Source of the DNA: an uncultured Erythrobacter sp.
GTDB taxonomy: Bacteria > Pseudomonadota > Alphaproteobacteria > Sphingomonadales > Sphingomonadaceae
Direction: 5' to 3'
Assembly: GCA_947502305.1 (NCBI GenBank)
Contig: CANMZA010000001.1
Coordinates: 124,001-188,000 of the forward strand
Length of the DNA stretch: 64,000 nt
In this document: piece after piece, positions 42,393-50,817 of the stretch
Layout of the letters: every line of letters begins with the position of its first letter
How positions within the stretch are numbered: the first letter of the stretch is position 1
Made by a program: the position numbers and the translations under genes
Notes under the pieces: generated by a model
What the model saw: the letters and a program-made list of their open reading frames with translations, nothing else
Told to the model about the DNA's origin: nothing
Databases searched by the model: none

Positions 42393-44372
42393 ATGACCGC
42401 AGGACATCCATGGCATAGTGGCGAGGCGCTGGTTCAAGAGCGCCGCGGCACACCGAGCAATATTGTACTCTCAGTGCCAGACTATATCGAAAAGGATATG
42501 CCACAACAGCACGCGGAGTTCTTTGCAGGACTGCCTTACCTGCCGTTGGCAACGCTGGATAAGCAGGGGCGGCCGTGGGTGAGTGTTCTGGTCACGACCT
42601 CGGTTACTGACCCTTCTATTGGGATCACAACATCTGGCCACAACCAGACCGATATAGTCGCCGAGGTAAACCCCTACGATCCTTTCGTTCGAGCTCTGGG
42701 GCCAGACCAGAAATCCTCCGGCGATGATCACCGTCTTTTTGCTGGTGTAGGAGTCGATTTCACCAATCGTCGGCGTAACAAAATGGCGGGCCTCATTGAG
42801 CCCGTCTCTATCGATCCGTCGGGCAAAGTTAGCCTGCGGCTGATCTCGGATCAGCACCTAGGCAATTGCCCCAAATATATCACCGTTCGCTCGCTAGAGC
42901 ATGAGGCTCGAGATGCTGAGTTAGCCCTTGATGAATTTGATGCGCTGACAATGGCTCTGCCAAGTGCCGCAAAAGACCTGATTGCTCGGGCAAGCACCGT
43001 GTTCCTGGCTACAAAACACGGTGCCCAAGCTGATGAATCCTCTAAGGATCATGGGGATATGGGCCTCAATCATCGCGGCGGGGCGCCCGGCTTCGTCCGT
43101 GCGTATGAAGAACCAAGCGGTGACGGCGTGACCACCTATCTGGTCTTGCCAGACCATTCTGGGAACCGTTTCTACCAGTCGCTGGGGAATATTGAAACAG
43201 ACAGGCAGGTCGGTCTGGCATTCCCGGATTTCACCACGGGCGATGTTCTCTACATCACTGGCGATGCTGAAAACCTATACGATGCTGATGCAGAAGCAAT
43301 CATGCCGCGCGTGGGGCTACTGACCCGCATCGAAGTTACTGGGACGGTGTTCGTGAAAGGAGCGCTGAACTTGCGACTTATGTCTGAAGAACAGCATTCT
43401 CCTTACAATCCGCCAGTACGATATCTTCGGTCGGAATTGGACGCGATGGGCCATACCGCTGATGCGGCTGAGGCATCCAATCCGATTGGAGCAACCCTTG
43501 TTTCGACCAAACAAATCTCCGAAACAGTCCGAACATTCACCTTTGAATTGTCGGAAGCTATTGAAGCGCCCACGCCAGGCGGATTCGGCATCTTCGATTT
43601 TTCCGGGCTGCTCGATACTGGGTATAGCCACATGAATGAGGCGAACCCTCAATTGGTGAACGAAGACTTTGTTCGAACTTGGACTCTCTCAAACGCGCCG
43701 GAGTTTGATGCAGAGAAAAACCTGTTCCGACGGGCCAATCAGGTCAGTGTGACGGTCAAGCGAAAACCAGGCGGCCTGATGTCCAACTTCTTGCATAGGT
43801 ATGTGGCCCAACAGATTGAGCAACCGATGCAGGTGGATTTCAAAGGCGCTGGCGTAGGGTTTAGTTGCCTTACTCCAGATCCGGCCGGTGGAGCGCCAAC
43901 TATTCCGGCAAAGATGCTCTGGGTCGCCGGCGGTGTTGGTATCACACCATTCATGGCGATGTGGGACGGAATAAGGAACGTTTCAAAAGTGCTACCAAAA
44001 CAAATGTCTTCTGAGATCGTCTTGGTGTTCTCCGGGCGCGACGACGACATCAACGTCTTAAGGCATTTTCTGGCGACCAGAAGCGCAATGCCAGAGAGTC
44101 TCAATCTTCGTATCCTCGCGTTTCAAAGCGCGGGCGATGCCTCGTCCGAAGATCAAACTGCGCCGGATACCCTGACCCAGGAATTCCCCGGTGCCGCATT
44201 GAACATTGAAAAGAGGCGTGTTCAACTCTCCGACTTGGAAGCAATCGAGGAGTTAGCCGGCAGAGAGGTCTTCCTTTGCGGACCGGATCCGTTGATGGAC
44301 TGGAGCAAGACTGCGCTTCGTGAGCTTGGCGTCAACGAATCCAAACTGCATCAAGAGCAATTTGCTTTCTGA
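42393..44372 (+). CDS. PNPOx-like flavin domain fused to a ferredoxin-reductase domain
   Basis: 659 residues. The N-terminal half (about 40-340) is a pyridoxamine-phosphate-oxidase-like split barrel (EFFAGLPYLPLATLDKQGRPWVSV). From about residue 360 a ferredoxin-NADP-reductase-like part follows: RTWTLSNAP (FAD), KPGGLMSNFLH, VAGGVGITPFMAM (NAD(P)) and FLCGPDPLM. The protein ends there, with no [2Fe-2S] cysteine cluster as many relatives carry. It probably moves electrons from NAD(P)H through flavin to an unknown acceptor. The ATG at 42393 has AAAGGA; 42378 is an in-frame alternative. It is last in the operon. Confidence 0.87.
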   Translation: MTAGHPWHSGEALVQERRGTPSNIVLSVPDYIEKDMPQQHAEFFAGLPYLPLATLDKQGRPWVSVLVTTSVTDPSIGITTSGHNQTDIVAEVNPYDPFVRALGPDQKSSGDDHRLFAGVGVDFTNRRRNKMAGLIEPVSIDPSGKVSLRLISDQHLGNCPKYITVRSLEHEARDAELALDEFDALTMALPSAAKDLIARASTVFLATKHGAQADESSKDHGDMGLNHRGGAPGFVRAYEEPSGDGVTTYLVLPDHSGNRFYQSLGNIETDRQVGLAFPDFTTGDVLYITGDAENLYDADAEAIMPRVGLLTRIEVTGTVFVKGALNLRLMSEEQHSPYNPPVRYLRSELDAMGHTADAAEASNPIGATLVSTKQISETVRTFTFELSEAIEAPTPGGFGIFDFSGLLDTGYSHMNEANPQLVNEDFVRTWTLSNAPEFDAEKNLFRRANQVSVTVKRKPGGLMSNFLHRYVAQQIEQPMQVDFKGAGVGFSCLTPDPAGGAPTIPAKMLWVAGGVGITPFMAMWDGIRNVSKVLPKQMSSEIVLVFSGRDDDINVLRHFLATRSAMPESLNLRILAFQSAGDASSEDQTAPDTLTQEFPGAALNIEKRRVQLSDLEAIEELAGREVFLCGPDPLMDWSKTALRELGVNESKLHQEQFAF

Positions 44373-44408
44373 TGATCGGCATTGGTGACAACTAAAGATA
44401 TCGCGAGA

Positions 44409-45251
44409 GGGCACTGTCAGAGCAAATGCACTGGTTAGCGGAACGCGCCTGATCGGGTATGGCAAGCTCATGCCTAGACCTCGCAAATCAGCCAGTCCGT
44501 TCCGCTATTTCAACTCATCGCCTGAGATTATCCGCTTGGTCGTGATGATGTATGTGCGCTTTCCGCTTTCGCTGCGAAACGTAGAGGATCTGCTGGCTGA
44601 GCGCGGGATTGATATTTGCCACGAGACGGTTCGGCTGTGGTGGAACCGATTTGGGCCGTTGTTCGCTGCCGATATGCAGCGCCAGCGGGTGAGTAGAATG
44701 CGCGGTTTTAGGCAGTGGAAGTGGCACCTCGACGAAGTCTGCGTGAAGATCAACGGCGAGCTGCACTACCTGTGGCGCGCGGTCGATCAGGAGGGCGAGA
44801 TCCTCGAGAGCTATGTCACCAAGAAGCGCGACAAGAAGGCAGCGCTGCGGTTCATGAAGAAGGCGCTCAAACGCCACGGTTCGCCCGCTGAGATCACCAC
44901 CGATGGTCTCACCTCGTACAAAGCTGCGATGCGAGAGCTTAGTAACACCGGCAAACAGGAGGTGGGGCGCTGGGCGAACAACGGGGCCGAAAACAGCCAT
45001 CTTCCGTTCCGACGAAGAGAGCGAGCGATGATCAGGTTCCGACAGATGAAGTCGCTACAGAAGTTCGCTTCCGTCCATGCCAACGTCCACAACCACTTCA
45101 ACTCCCAACGTCACCTAGTCGATCGCGAAACTTACAAGACCTCCCGCTCAGCCGCCTTGGCTGAGTGGCAAAACCTTATGGCCTGAATTGCAGCTGGGTA
45201 AGGGATAGCTGCGCTGGTCGGAGACGAGTTGCGATTAGACTGACAGCACCC
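44409..45251 (+). mobile_element. IS6-type insertion sequence, complete
   Basis: 843 bp bounded by imperfect inverted repeats: GGGCACTGTCAG at 44409-44420, and GGGTGCTGTCAG read inward from 45251 (10 of 12 identical). It contains one intact transposase. The 8 bases on each side (44401-44408 and 45252-45259) do not match, so no target duplication remains, which suggests recombination after insertion. Confidence 0.85.
44470..45186 (+). CDS. IS6-family DDE transposase
   Basis: 238 residues, full family length. The N-terminal HTH (LSLRNVEDLLAERGIDICHETVRLWWNRFG) precedes the catalytic core: first Asp in WHLDEVCVKING, second in EITTDGLTSYKAAM and the Glu in WANNGAENSHLPFRRRERAM. The protein looks active. 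Replicative transposition by such enzymes often yields cointegrates and deletions next to the element, in line with the decayed copy beside it. Confidence 0.94.
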   Translation: MPRPRKSASPFRYFNSSPEIIRLVVMMYVRFPLSLRNVEDLLAERGIDICHETVRLWWNRFGPLFAADMQRQRVSRMRGFRQWKWHLDEVCVKINGELHYLWRAVDQEGEILESYVTKKRDKKAALRFMKKALKRHGSPAEITTDGLTSYKAAMRELSNTGKQEVGRWANNGAENSHLPFRRRERAMIRFRQMKSLQKFASVHANVHNHFNSQRHLVDRETYKTSRSAALAEWQNLMA

Positions 45252-45499
45252 TTCGCCTGAGATCATCCGCCTGGTTGTTATGATTTAAGTCGGCTTTCCT
45301 CTATCGTTGTGGAACGTGGAGAGCCTGCTGGCTGAGCGCGGGATTGATAAATGCCACGAGACGGTACGGCATTGGTGGAACCGGTTCGGTCCACTGTTCA
45401 CAGCCGATGTTCAGCGCCAGCGAGTGAGCCGGATGCGTGGTTTCCGCCAATGAAAAAATGGGACCTCTACGAGGTCTACGTAAAGATCAACGGCAGCTA
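45245..45499 (+). pseudogene. Decayed fragment of a second IS6 transposase
   Basis: The DNA repeats the early part of the intact transposase: SPEIIRLVVM, LLAERGID-CHETVR-WWNRFGPLF, RQRVSRMRGFRQ. It has an in-frame TAA at the place of Tyr (45284-45286), a TGA after RGFRQ, and a 2-base insertion before the DLYEV-like part. It lacks the start and everything after KING. The left cut is exactly at the intact element's edge, and the right cut coincides with the stop codon of the adjacent GST gene. Confidence 0.85.
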
Positions 45500-46120
45500 G
45501 GCGTTGGGGACCTCCATTCCGATCTGCACCGCTCCACGCTCGGCCATAGCGGCGTGCCAACGCTCGACATTCTCAAACCTTTGCCCTGCCTGCTTGCTGA
45601 CGCGGGCAATCGCCGGTTGCGACCAGGGGTAGATCGCCATATCCGCAATCGAATACTCAGCGGCGACGAAGGCCTTGTCCTGCAATTGCCTATCGAGCAC
45701 GCCGAAAAGCCGTGCGGCCTCGTCGAAGTAACGCCGCATGGCATATGGGATTTTCTCATCAGCCAAATTTACGAAATGATTGAGCTGACCCAGCATCGGA
45801 CCGAGCCCGCCCATCTGCCAGCTGAGCCATTCAAACACTCTGATACGCCCAAGCGCAGAAGCGGGCAGAAACTGACCGGTCTTTTCGGCAAGGTAAATCA
45901 AGATCGCAGCGCTCTCGAACACCGATGTGCCGGTTGAGTGATCGTAGATTGCGGGGATCTTGTTGTTTGGGCTGATTTTTAGAAAGCTCTCCGCAAATTG
46001 CTCATCATTTTTGAGGTCGACGAGGTGAACGTCATAGGGGAGCTCCATCTCCTCCAAAGCAATGGAAATTTTCCGGCCATTTGGCGTCGTCCATGTGAAC
46101 AAGTCGATCAAATCGAGCAT
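45497..46120 (-). CDS. Glutathione S-transferase 2 (disulfide-bond oxidoreductase-like)
   Basis: 207 residues. The N-terminal TTPNGRKISIALEEMELPYDVHLVDL and NNKIPAIYD, then FESAAILIYLAEKTG, are those of the YfcG/YghU branch of GSTs. These reduce disulfides with two glutathiones rather than conjugating. The C-domain ends WHAAMAERGAVQIGMEVPNA. Its last codon abuts the IS6 remnant, so the original 3' end may have been lost or changed. It is divergent from LysR 4. Confidence 0.92.
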   Translation of the reverse strand: MLDLIDLFTWTTPNGRKISIALEEMELPYDVHLVDLKNDEQFAESFLKISPNNKIPAIYDHSTGTSVFESAAILIYLAEKTGQFLPASALGRIRVFEWLSWQMGGLGPMLGQLNHFVNLADEKIPYAMRRYFDEAARLFGVLDRQLQDKAFVAAEYSIADMAIYPWSQPAIARVSKQAGQRFENVERWHAAMAERGAVQIGMEVPNA

Positions 46121-46180
46121 TCCTTTCTTAATGACAGATCGAACTAACGCGCTAATTATAGGTCGTCACATTGATATTCT

Positions 46181-46195
46181 GCACCATTGTGGTGC
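46181..46195. promoter_or_regulatory. GCACC-N5-GGTGC palindrome, LysR operator candidate
   Basis: A perfect 5-bp inverted repeat lies between GST 2 and LysR 4, 36 bp before the LysR start. It is placed to control both divergent genes. Confidence 0.55.
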
Positions 46196-46230
46196 GTAGA
46201 TTAGCCGCATTCAGAAGGACCACTAAGATC

Positions 46231-47175
46231 ATGCTGGGCGCAAGGGATTTGGATTGGGAAGAATTGAAGAGCTTCGCAGTGGTCGCCGACGCGGGATCAA
46301 TCAGGCGCGCAGCGCGCGAGCTTGGCGTCCACCACTCGACGATCAGTCGAAGGATCGACAGTCTGGAATATTCGCTTGGGGCCAAACTGTTCCTTCGCCA
46401 GCCCGAGGGGTATGTGCTTAGCGCAGCGGGTGAAGAATTGGTCGGTGTGGTGCGCGAATGCGGGATCAGATTAAACAACGCTGAGCGGCTGATCACGGGG
46501 CAAGATCGCGACCTCAATGGCACTGTTACCGTAACTATGGCCGGCCCCGTCGCAGAGCTCATCTTCGCGCCGCGGCTCGTGGAATTTGCAGATTTGCACC
46601 CAGGAATAGAGGTGCGCATTGCTGCGACGACCCAAATTCTCGATATCTCACGGCGGGAGGCAGATGTCGCAATCCGGGTTGATAACAATCCTCCACAGTC
46701 CCTCGTGGGCAAAAGGCTGTTTCCTTACTACGAAGCCGCCTATGCGACGCGCGATTACCTTGATCGCCATGACTTTGAGGCTGCGCCGGAAGCGGCACGA
46801 TGGATTTCTTGGAAGGACACACAAGAAAAGTTCATTGATCGCACGAGAGAGGCCGGTTTTGGCAAAGTGCCTTTGTGGGGTTACTTCCCCGATCCATCAG
46901 TTCAGCGCGCCGCCGCACGCTCAAGCCTTGGCCTTGCATTATTGCCTTGCTTCATCGGTGATAGCGATCCGGTACTTATCCGTGCATCCGATAGAAAGCC
47001 GCTTAAGGCTCGCGACATTTGGCTGCTGACCCATAGCGACCTGCGCCGAACCGCGCGCATTCGGGCCTTTATGGAGTTTGCTGAAAAGGTGCTTCGCGAA
47101 GCGGAGCCCGCGTTTCAAGGCGCCCTCGCAAATGCGGTTGATACAAAGACAGTGGCGCAATTGCGCACCAGTTAG
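46231..47175 (+). CDS. LysR-family transcriptional regulator 4
   Basis: 314 residues. The HTH is GSIRRAARELGVHHSTISRRIDSLEYSLG; the effector domain runs from about residue 90. The frame starts at 46171, but the ATG at 46231 gives the conserved MLGARDLDWEELKSF. Its genes on both sides (GST 2; MAPEG, DUF1330, MDR, dehalogenase-like) are all stress or xenobiotic types, so it may control some of them. Confidence 0.92.
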   Translation: MLGARDLDWEELKSFAVVADAGSIRRAARELGVHHSTISRRIDSLEYSLGAKLFLRQPEGYVLSAAGEELVGVVRECGIRLNNAERLITGQDRDLNGTVTVTMAGPVAELIFAPRLVEFADLHPGIEVRIAATTQILDISRREADVAIRVDNNPPQSLVGKRLFPYYEAAYATRDYLDRHDFEAAPEAARWISWKDTQEKFIDRTREAGFGKVPLWGYFPDPSVQRAAARSSLGLALLPCFIGDSDPVLIRASDRKPLKARDIWLLTHSDLRRTARIRAFMEFAEKVLREAEPAFQGALANAVDTKTVAQLRTS

Positions 47176-47272
47176 GTGCACAATGTCTTCGTGACAACGC
47201 ATGCGCGCGCCTCCATCTAGCGCATTATTCTATGAATTGAATCAAACCAAAACACAGCAAAAAGGGGGGCTC

Positions 47273-47704
47273 ATGGCATATCCATACACCGCAGCTTTGG
47301 TTGGAGCGTTTCTATATATCCTTCAGCAAGGTCTTATGATGAACACCGGCTCATACCGGGGCAAAGCAGGCATTGGAGTTGGCTTTGGTGACGATCGCCA
47401 CCTCGAGCGCAAGATCCGGCGGCATGGCAATTTGGCTGAAAATGCCGCGATATTTATTGCTGTCCTTGCTCTAACCGAAATGCTGGTTGGAACTGGCCCC
47501 GCCGTCATCGCTTTTGGGGTCGTCTTTGCATTTGCCCGGCTATCCCATGCTTTTGCGTTTAATTCACTCGGTGGTTCGCACGAGAAAATCGAGGGCACTA
47601 AGAAATATCTAGTTGCCCGGATGCTCGGCGCGCTTTTGAGCGGTTTGACCGGCATCTTGCTTAGCCTTTTCCTAATCTATTCGGTCGTGACCAACATCGC
47701 ATAG
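47273..47704 (+). CDS. MAPEG-family membrane protein
   Basis: 143 residues with four hydrophobic helices (AALVGAFLYILQQGLMM; ENAAIFIAVLALTEML; AVIAFGVVFAFARLSHAF; LLSGLTGILLSLFLIYSVV). The signature RRHGNLAENAAIF carries the glutathione-binding residues of MAPEG enzymes, so a glutathione-dependent transferase or peroxidase of the inner membrane is likely. The ATG at 47273 follows AAGGGGGG. Confidence 0.9.
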   Translation: MAYPYTAALVGAFLYILQQGLMMNTGSYRGKAGIGVGFGDDRHLERKIRRHGNLAENAAIFIAVLALTEMLVGTGPAVIAFGVVFAFARLSHAFAFNSLGGSHEKIEGTKKYLVARMLGALLSGLTGILLSLFLIYSVVTNIA

Positions 47705-47727
47705 GCTGTTCATTCCGGAGAAGATTG

Positions 47728-48258
47728 GTGAAATTGTCCTATACTATTTCGATCGCCTTGATTGTGGCGGCAGCCACTGCGCCTGCCGCCGGACCCGCAC
47801 TCGCTCAATCGGATGATCTCGGCGCAGAGAATGAGACGGCTCGCTACGTCAACTCAACTCCTGAGGCCTATGCCGCGATGCAGGAATTGCCCGTTGATGA
47901 GCCGATATTTATGCTCAACCTAATCCGTTTCAAAGATGAAGCCGATTATGGTGAGCGCAATGAATTCGCCAGCAAAGGTTGGACCGGCGAACAGGCTTAC
48001 GCAGAATATACGCGGGTCTCTTCTCCGATTGCTCAACGTGTAGGCGGCAGGGTCACATTCGCCGGTCTGCCTCAGCTGACTTTGATCGGTCCGAGAGATG
48101 AACAATGGGATGTTGCTTTCATTGTCTCCTACCCCGACCTCGCGAGCTTTCTCGCTTTGGTGACAGACCCTGAATATGCTGAACATGCGTTCCACAGAAA
48201 GGCCGCTGTCGCTGACTCGCGGTTGGTTCGGATGGCGGCTTTCCCCATGCCGCAATAG
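47728..48258 (+). CDS. Exported DUF1330 protein
   Basis: 176 residues with a signal peptide (SIALIVAAATAPAAGPALAQ). The DUF1330 domain follows (EPIFMLNLIRFKDEADYG, AYAEYTRVSSPIAQRVGGRVTFAG, AFIVSYPDLASFLALVTDPEY), a ferredoxin-like alpha+beta fold of dimeric barrel type. Most DUF1330 proteins are cytosolic; export here is unusual. The activity is unknown. GTG at 47728 with GGAGAAG upstream is preferred to the TTG one codon earlier. Confidence 0.82.
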   Translation: MKLSYTISIALIVAAATAPAAGPALAQSDDLGAENETARYVNSTPEAYAAMQELPVDEPIFMLNLIRFKDEADYGERNEFASKGWTGEQAYAEYTRVSSPIAQRVGGRVTFAGLPQLTLIGPRDEQWDVAFIVSYPDLASFLALVTDPEYAEHAFHRKAAVADSRLVRMAAFPMPQ

Positions 48259-48310
48259 CTTTGCGTCTGCTGCGATAACGACCAGAATAGCAACCAATTT
48301 GGAGCCGCCA

Positions 48311-49453
48311 ATGACTTTACCAACTTCCTACAAGCAGATGTTTTCGACCGTTACCGAAGGAGGTGATCTCACACTGGCTCTTCATGACAGACCCATGCAA
48401 GCGCCGGGTGCGGGCGAGGTGATCGTCAGGATTGAGGCATCACCGATTAATCCCTCCGATCACGCCGTTATGTTTGGTTGGGCGAATATGGGGGAGGCGA
48501 AGACTGAAGGCTCGGGAGAAAGCCGTGTCCTAACCGCCCATGTGGCCCCTCAAAGTATGGCCAATATGAAGGCGCGGGCGGGCCTTGATGTTCCTGTTGG
48601 GAATGAAGGGGCCGGAACTGTTGTGGCCGCCGGCGAAGGCGAATTTGCCCAGAGTTTGATGGGCAAGGTGGTTGCCGTATTTGGCGGCGCGAGCATGTAT
48701 GCCGAATATCGCTGCGTGCCAGCGGCGCAATGCATGCCGCTCTTGCCCGGCTGTACCGCAAAGGATGGTGCATCAAGCTTTGTAAACCCCCTGACCGCGC
48801 TGAGCTTTCTCGAAACCATGCGATTAGAAGGGCACAACGCGATCGTTCATACCGCCGCTGCGTCCAATCTAGGGCAGATGCTCAACAAGATATGCCAAGC
48901 GGACGGCGTCGACCTCGTCAATATCGTGCGTAGCCAGGCCCAGGTCGACATTCTGAAAGGCTTAGGTGCCAAGCATATTGTCAATTCGAGCAGCGACACC
49001 TTTATGCCTGATCTGGTCGATGCTGTTTTTGAAACAGGCGCAACGCTTTGCTTTGACGCCACGGGCGGCGGCGCATTGGCATCGCAAGTTTTGACAGCCA
49101 TGGAAGCCGCCGCAGCGCGCACTCCGAGCGCGTATAGTTTTTATGGTTCAGTCGATCACAAGCAGGTCTATTTGTATGGCGGGCTCGACCAATCATTGAC
49201 CGAGCTGACACGTGCCTATGGTATGGCGTGGGGCGTAGGGGGGTGGTTGCTGCCCAACTTCTTGGCCAAGGTTGATCAGGAAGTCGGCAATCGGCTGCGC
49301 ATGCGCGTTGCCAAAGAGCTAAAGACTACATTCGCAAGCCATTATACCGACGAGATATCCCTCTCTGACGCATTGGATGCCGAAATTGTGGCGCGGTATA
49401 ATGCAAAGACAACGGGGCGAAAGTTCCTTATCTGTCCTCAAATGGCTTTGTAA
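48311..49453 (+). CDS. Zinc-independent medium-chain dehydrogenase/reductase (quinone oxidoreductase-like)
   Basis: 380 residues: a GroES-like N-domain (GAGEVIVRIEASPINPSDHAV, VPVGNEGAGTVVA) and a Rossmann C-domain (AIVHTAAASNLGQMLNKIC; LCFDATGGGA). It lacks the cysteine cluster of structural-zinc alcohol dehydrogenases, so it belongs with NADPH:quinone or enal reductases. The ATG at 48311 is preferred over the frame start at 48176, which overlaps the DUF1330 gene. It is part of a colinear run of stress genes. Confidence 0.87.
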   Translation: MTLPTSYKQMFSTVTEGGDLTLALHDRPMQAPGAGEVIVRIEASPINPSDHAVMFGWANMGEAKTEGSGESRVLTAHVAPQSMANMKARAGLDVPVGNEGAGTVVAAGEGEFAQSLMGKVVAVFGGASMYAEYRCVPAAQCMPLLPGCTAKDGASSFVNPLTALSFLETMRLEGHNAIVHTAAASNLGQMLNKICQADGVDLVNIVRSQAQVDILKGLGAKHIVNSSSDTFMPDLVDAVFETGATLCFDATGGGALASQVLTAMEAAAARTPSAYSFYGSVDHKQVYLYGGLDQSLTELTRAYGMAWGVGGWLLPNFLAKVDQEVGNRLRMRVAKELKTTFASHYTDEISLSDALDAEIVARYNAKTTGRKFLICPQMAL

Positions 49454-49512
49454 GTTTGTGCTAAAAATGCACTTTCAAGAGCGGGCAATGAGCAAGCAAA
49501 GAGCGTGAAATC

Positions 49513-50571
49513 ATGATGAAAATTTTCAAAGGCCTGTTGTTTGGCTTGAGCGTTCTTGGTGTACTAGGGGTGGTCGCGGTTGTCTCAATGCAATCCTCGT
49601 CAGAATGGACGACCGGAGAAGTTGTTCGTACACCGGACAGCCAATTTGAAAATTTGCCCGACTATGAGTTTGAGCCAAACTACGTTGAAGTTGCGGGCTA
49701 CAGAATTCACTATGTCGATGAGGGGCCAAGGGACGGCCAAACAGTCTTGCTGATGCATGGTCAGCCATCGTGGAGCTATCTTTATCGCCATATGATCCCG
49801 CTTTTGACTGACGCTGGGTACCGGGTCATTGCGCCTGACAATGTTGGTTTTGGCAAATCCGACAAGCCAGTGAACTGGTCGGATCATTCTTATCAGATGC
49901 ATGTCGACGTTATGGCCGGTTTCGTCGATGCGATTGAGCTAGAAGACGCGACCTTGTTCGCCCAAGATTGGGGCGGTCTGATTGGGCTTCGTGTCGTTGA
50001 GCAGCGCCCCGATCGCTTTGCTCGGATAATGCTGTCGAACACAACACTGCCGGCCGCAGGCGGGGTGCAAGGTTGGCTTGGCTACCCATTGTTTCGAGCA
50101 TCCGTATGGAACGAGGGCGATGTTCAGGAACTGGATTTCGACAGTGAGGATTTCTCTTTTACGACTTGGGTCGCCTACGCAAAGACAAGCGACACATTCG
50201 ACTTCGCCTTGCTTTTCCAGAACGGGACCTCGCGCGAATTGTCTGATGCGGAACTTGCCGGCTACGCCGCGCCATTTCCAACCGAAGAAACCATGGCAGG
50301 CGTGAGGATGTTCCCTACGCTGGTTGCGAGCCAGTTGAGGCAGAATCAGGCAATTCTTGATGGGTTCTACGCTAATTGGGACAAGCCGCTGATAACCGCA
50401 TTCGGCGCGGATGACGCGTTGATGGCTGGTCTGGACAAGGACTGGCAAGAGCGTGCCCCCGGTGCCGAAGGGCAAGCTCACACCACTGTCGAGGGCGGTG
50501 CACATTTCATCCAGGAAGATAAGCCAGAAGCGCTTGTTGAGCTATTGGACGAGTTCATTCGGACGAACTGA
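49513..50571 (+). CDS. Exported haloalkane-dehalogenase-like alpha/beta hydrolase
   Basis: 352 residues. An N-terminal hydrophobic segment (GLLFGLSVLGVLGVVAVVSM) would anchor or export it to the periplasm. The core matches haloalkane dehalogenases: LMHGQPSWSYLYRHM, nucleophile Asp about 152 in FAQDWGGLIGL, and His in EGGAHFIQEDKP. The Trp after the nucleophile is kept. The second halide-binding position after HG is Gln, where DhlA has Glu and LinB Asn. Both export and that Gln make dehalogenation uncertain; it may be another hydrolase of the same family. Confidence 0.82.
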   Translation: MMKIFKGLLFGLSVLGVLGVVAVVSMQSSSEWTTGEVVRTPDSQFENLPDYEFEPNYVEVAGYRIHYVDEGPRDGQTVLLMHGQPSWSYLYRHMIPLLTDAGYRVIAPDNVGFGKSDKPVNWSDHSYQMHVDVMAGFVDAIELEDATLFAQDWGGLIGLRVVEQRPDRFARIMLSNTTLPAAGGVQGWLGYPLFRASVWNEGDVQELDFDSEDFSFTTWVAYAKTSDTFDFALLFQNGTSRELSDAELAGYAAPFPTEETMAGVRMFPTLVASQLRQNQAILDGFYANWDKPLITAFGADDALMAGLDKDWQERAPGAEGQAHTTVEGGAHFIQEDKPEALVELLDEFIRTN

Positions 50572-50766
50572 CGTAAAAGCACTGACGCGAAGTCGGGAAA
50601 GAATGTCTCGCGCTTGGGTGAGTTGGAACCTTTCGCTGTTCAAGCACGCAGATCAAGAGGCTCATTCGGGCGCGTCGCAGAAGGTACGGCTGGCTATCTT
50701 TTCGCCCACCCTCTGGAAAGTTGCCAAGTAACCGGCGCCGTGGTGTGTAAGCAAAATCAACTGGTT

Positions 50767-50778
50767 CACTGATCAGTG
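50767..50778. promoter_or_regulatory. 12-bp palindrome CACTGATCAGTG upstream of the Rieske gene
   Basis: A perfect palindrome lies 40 bp before the Rieske oxygenase start, in a 246-bp gap that holds no gene. It resembles TetR-type operators. No TetR gene is in the window, so the regulator would be elsewhere. Confidence 0.4.
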
Positions 50779-50817
50779 TGTCCTGTTATGTTGCGAGGAG
50801 AACTCCGGGGAAAATCG

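Noticed and set aside
44401..45259. 8-bp target duplication around the IS6 element
   Set aside because: The flanking octamers differ (44401-44408 against 45252-45259).
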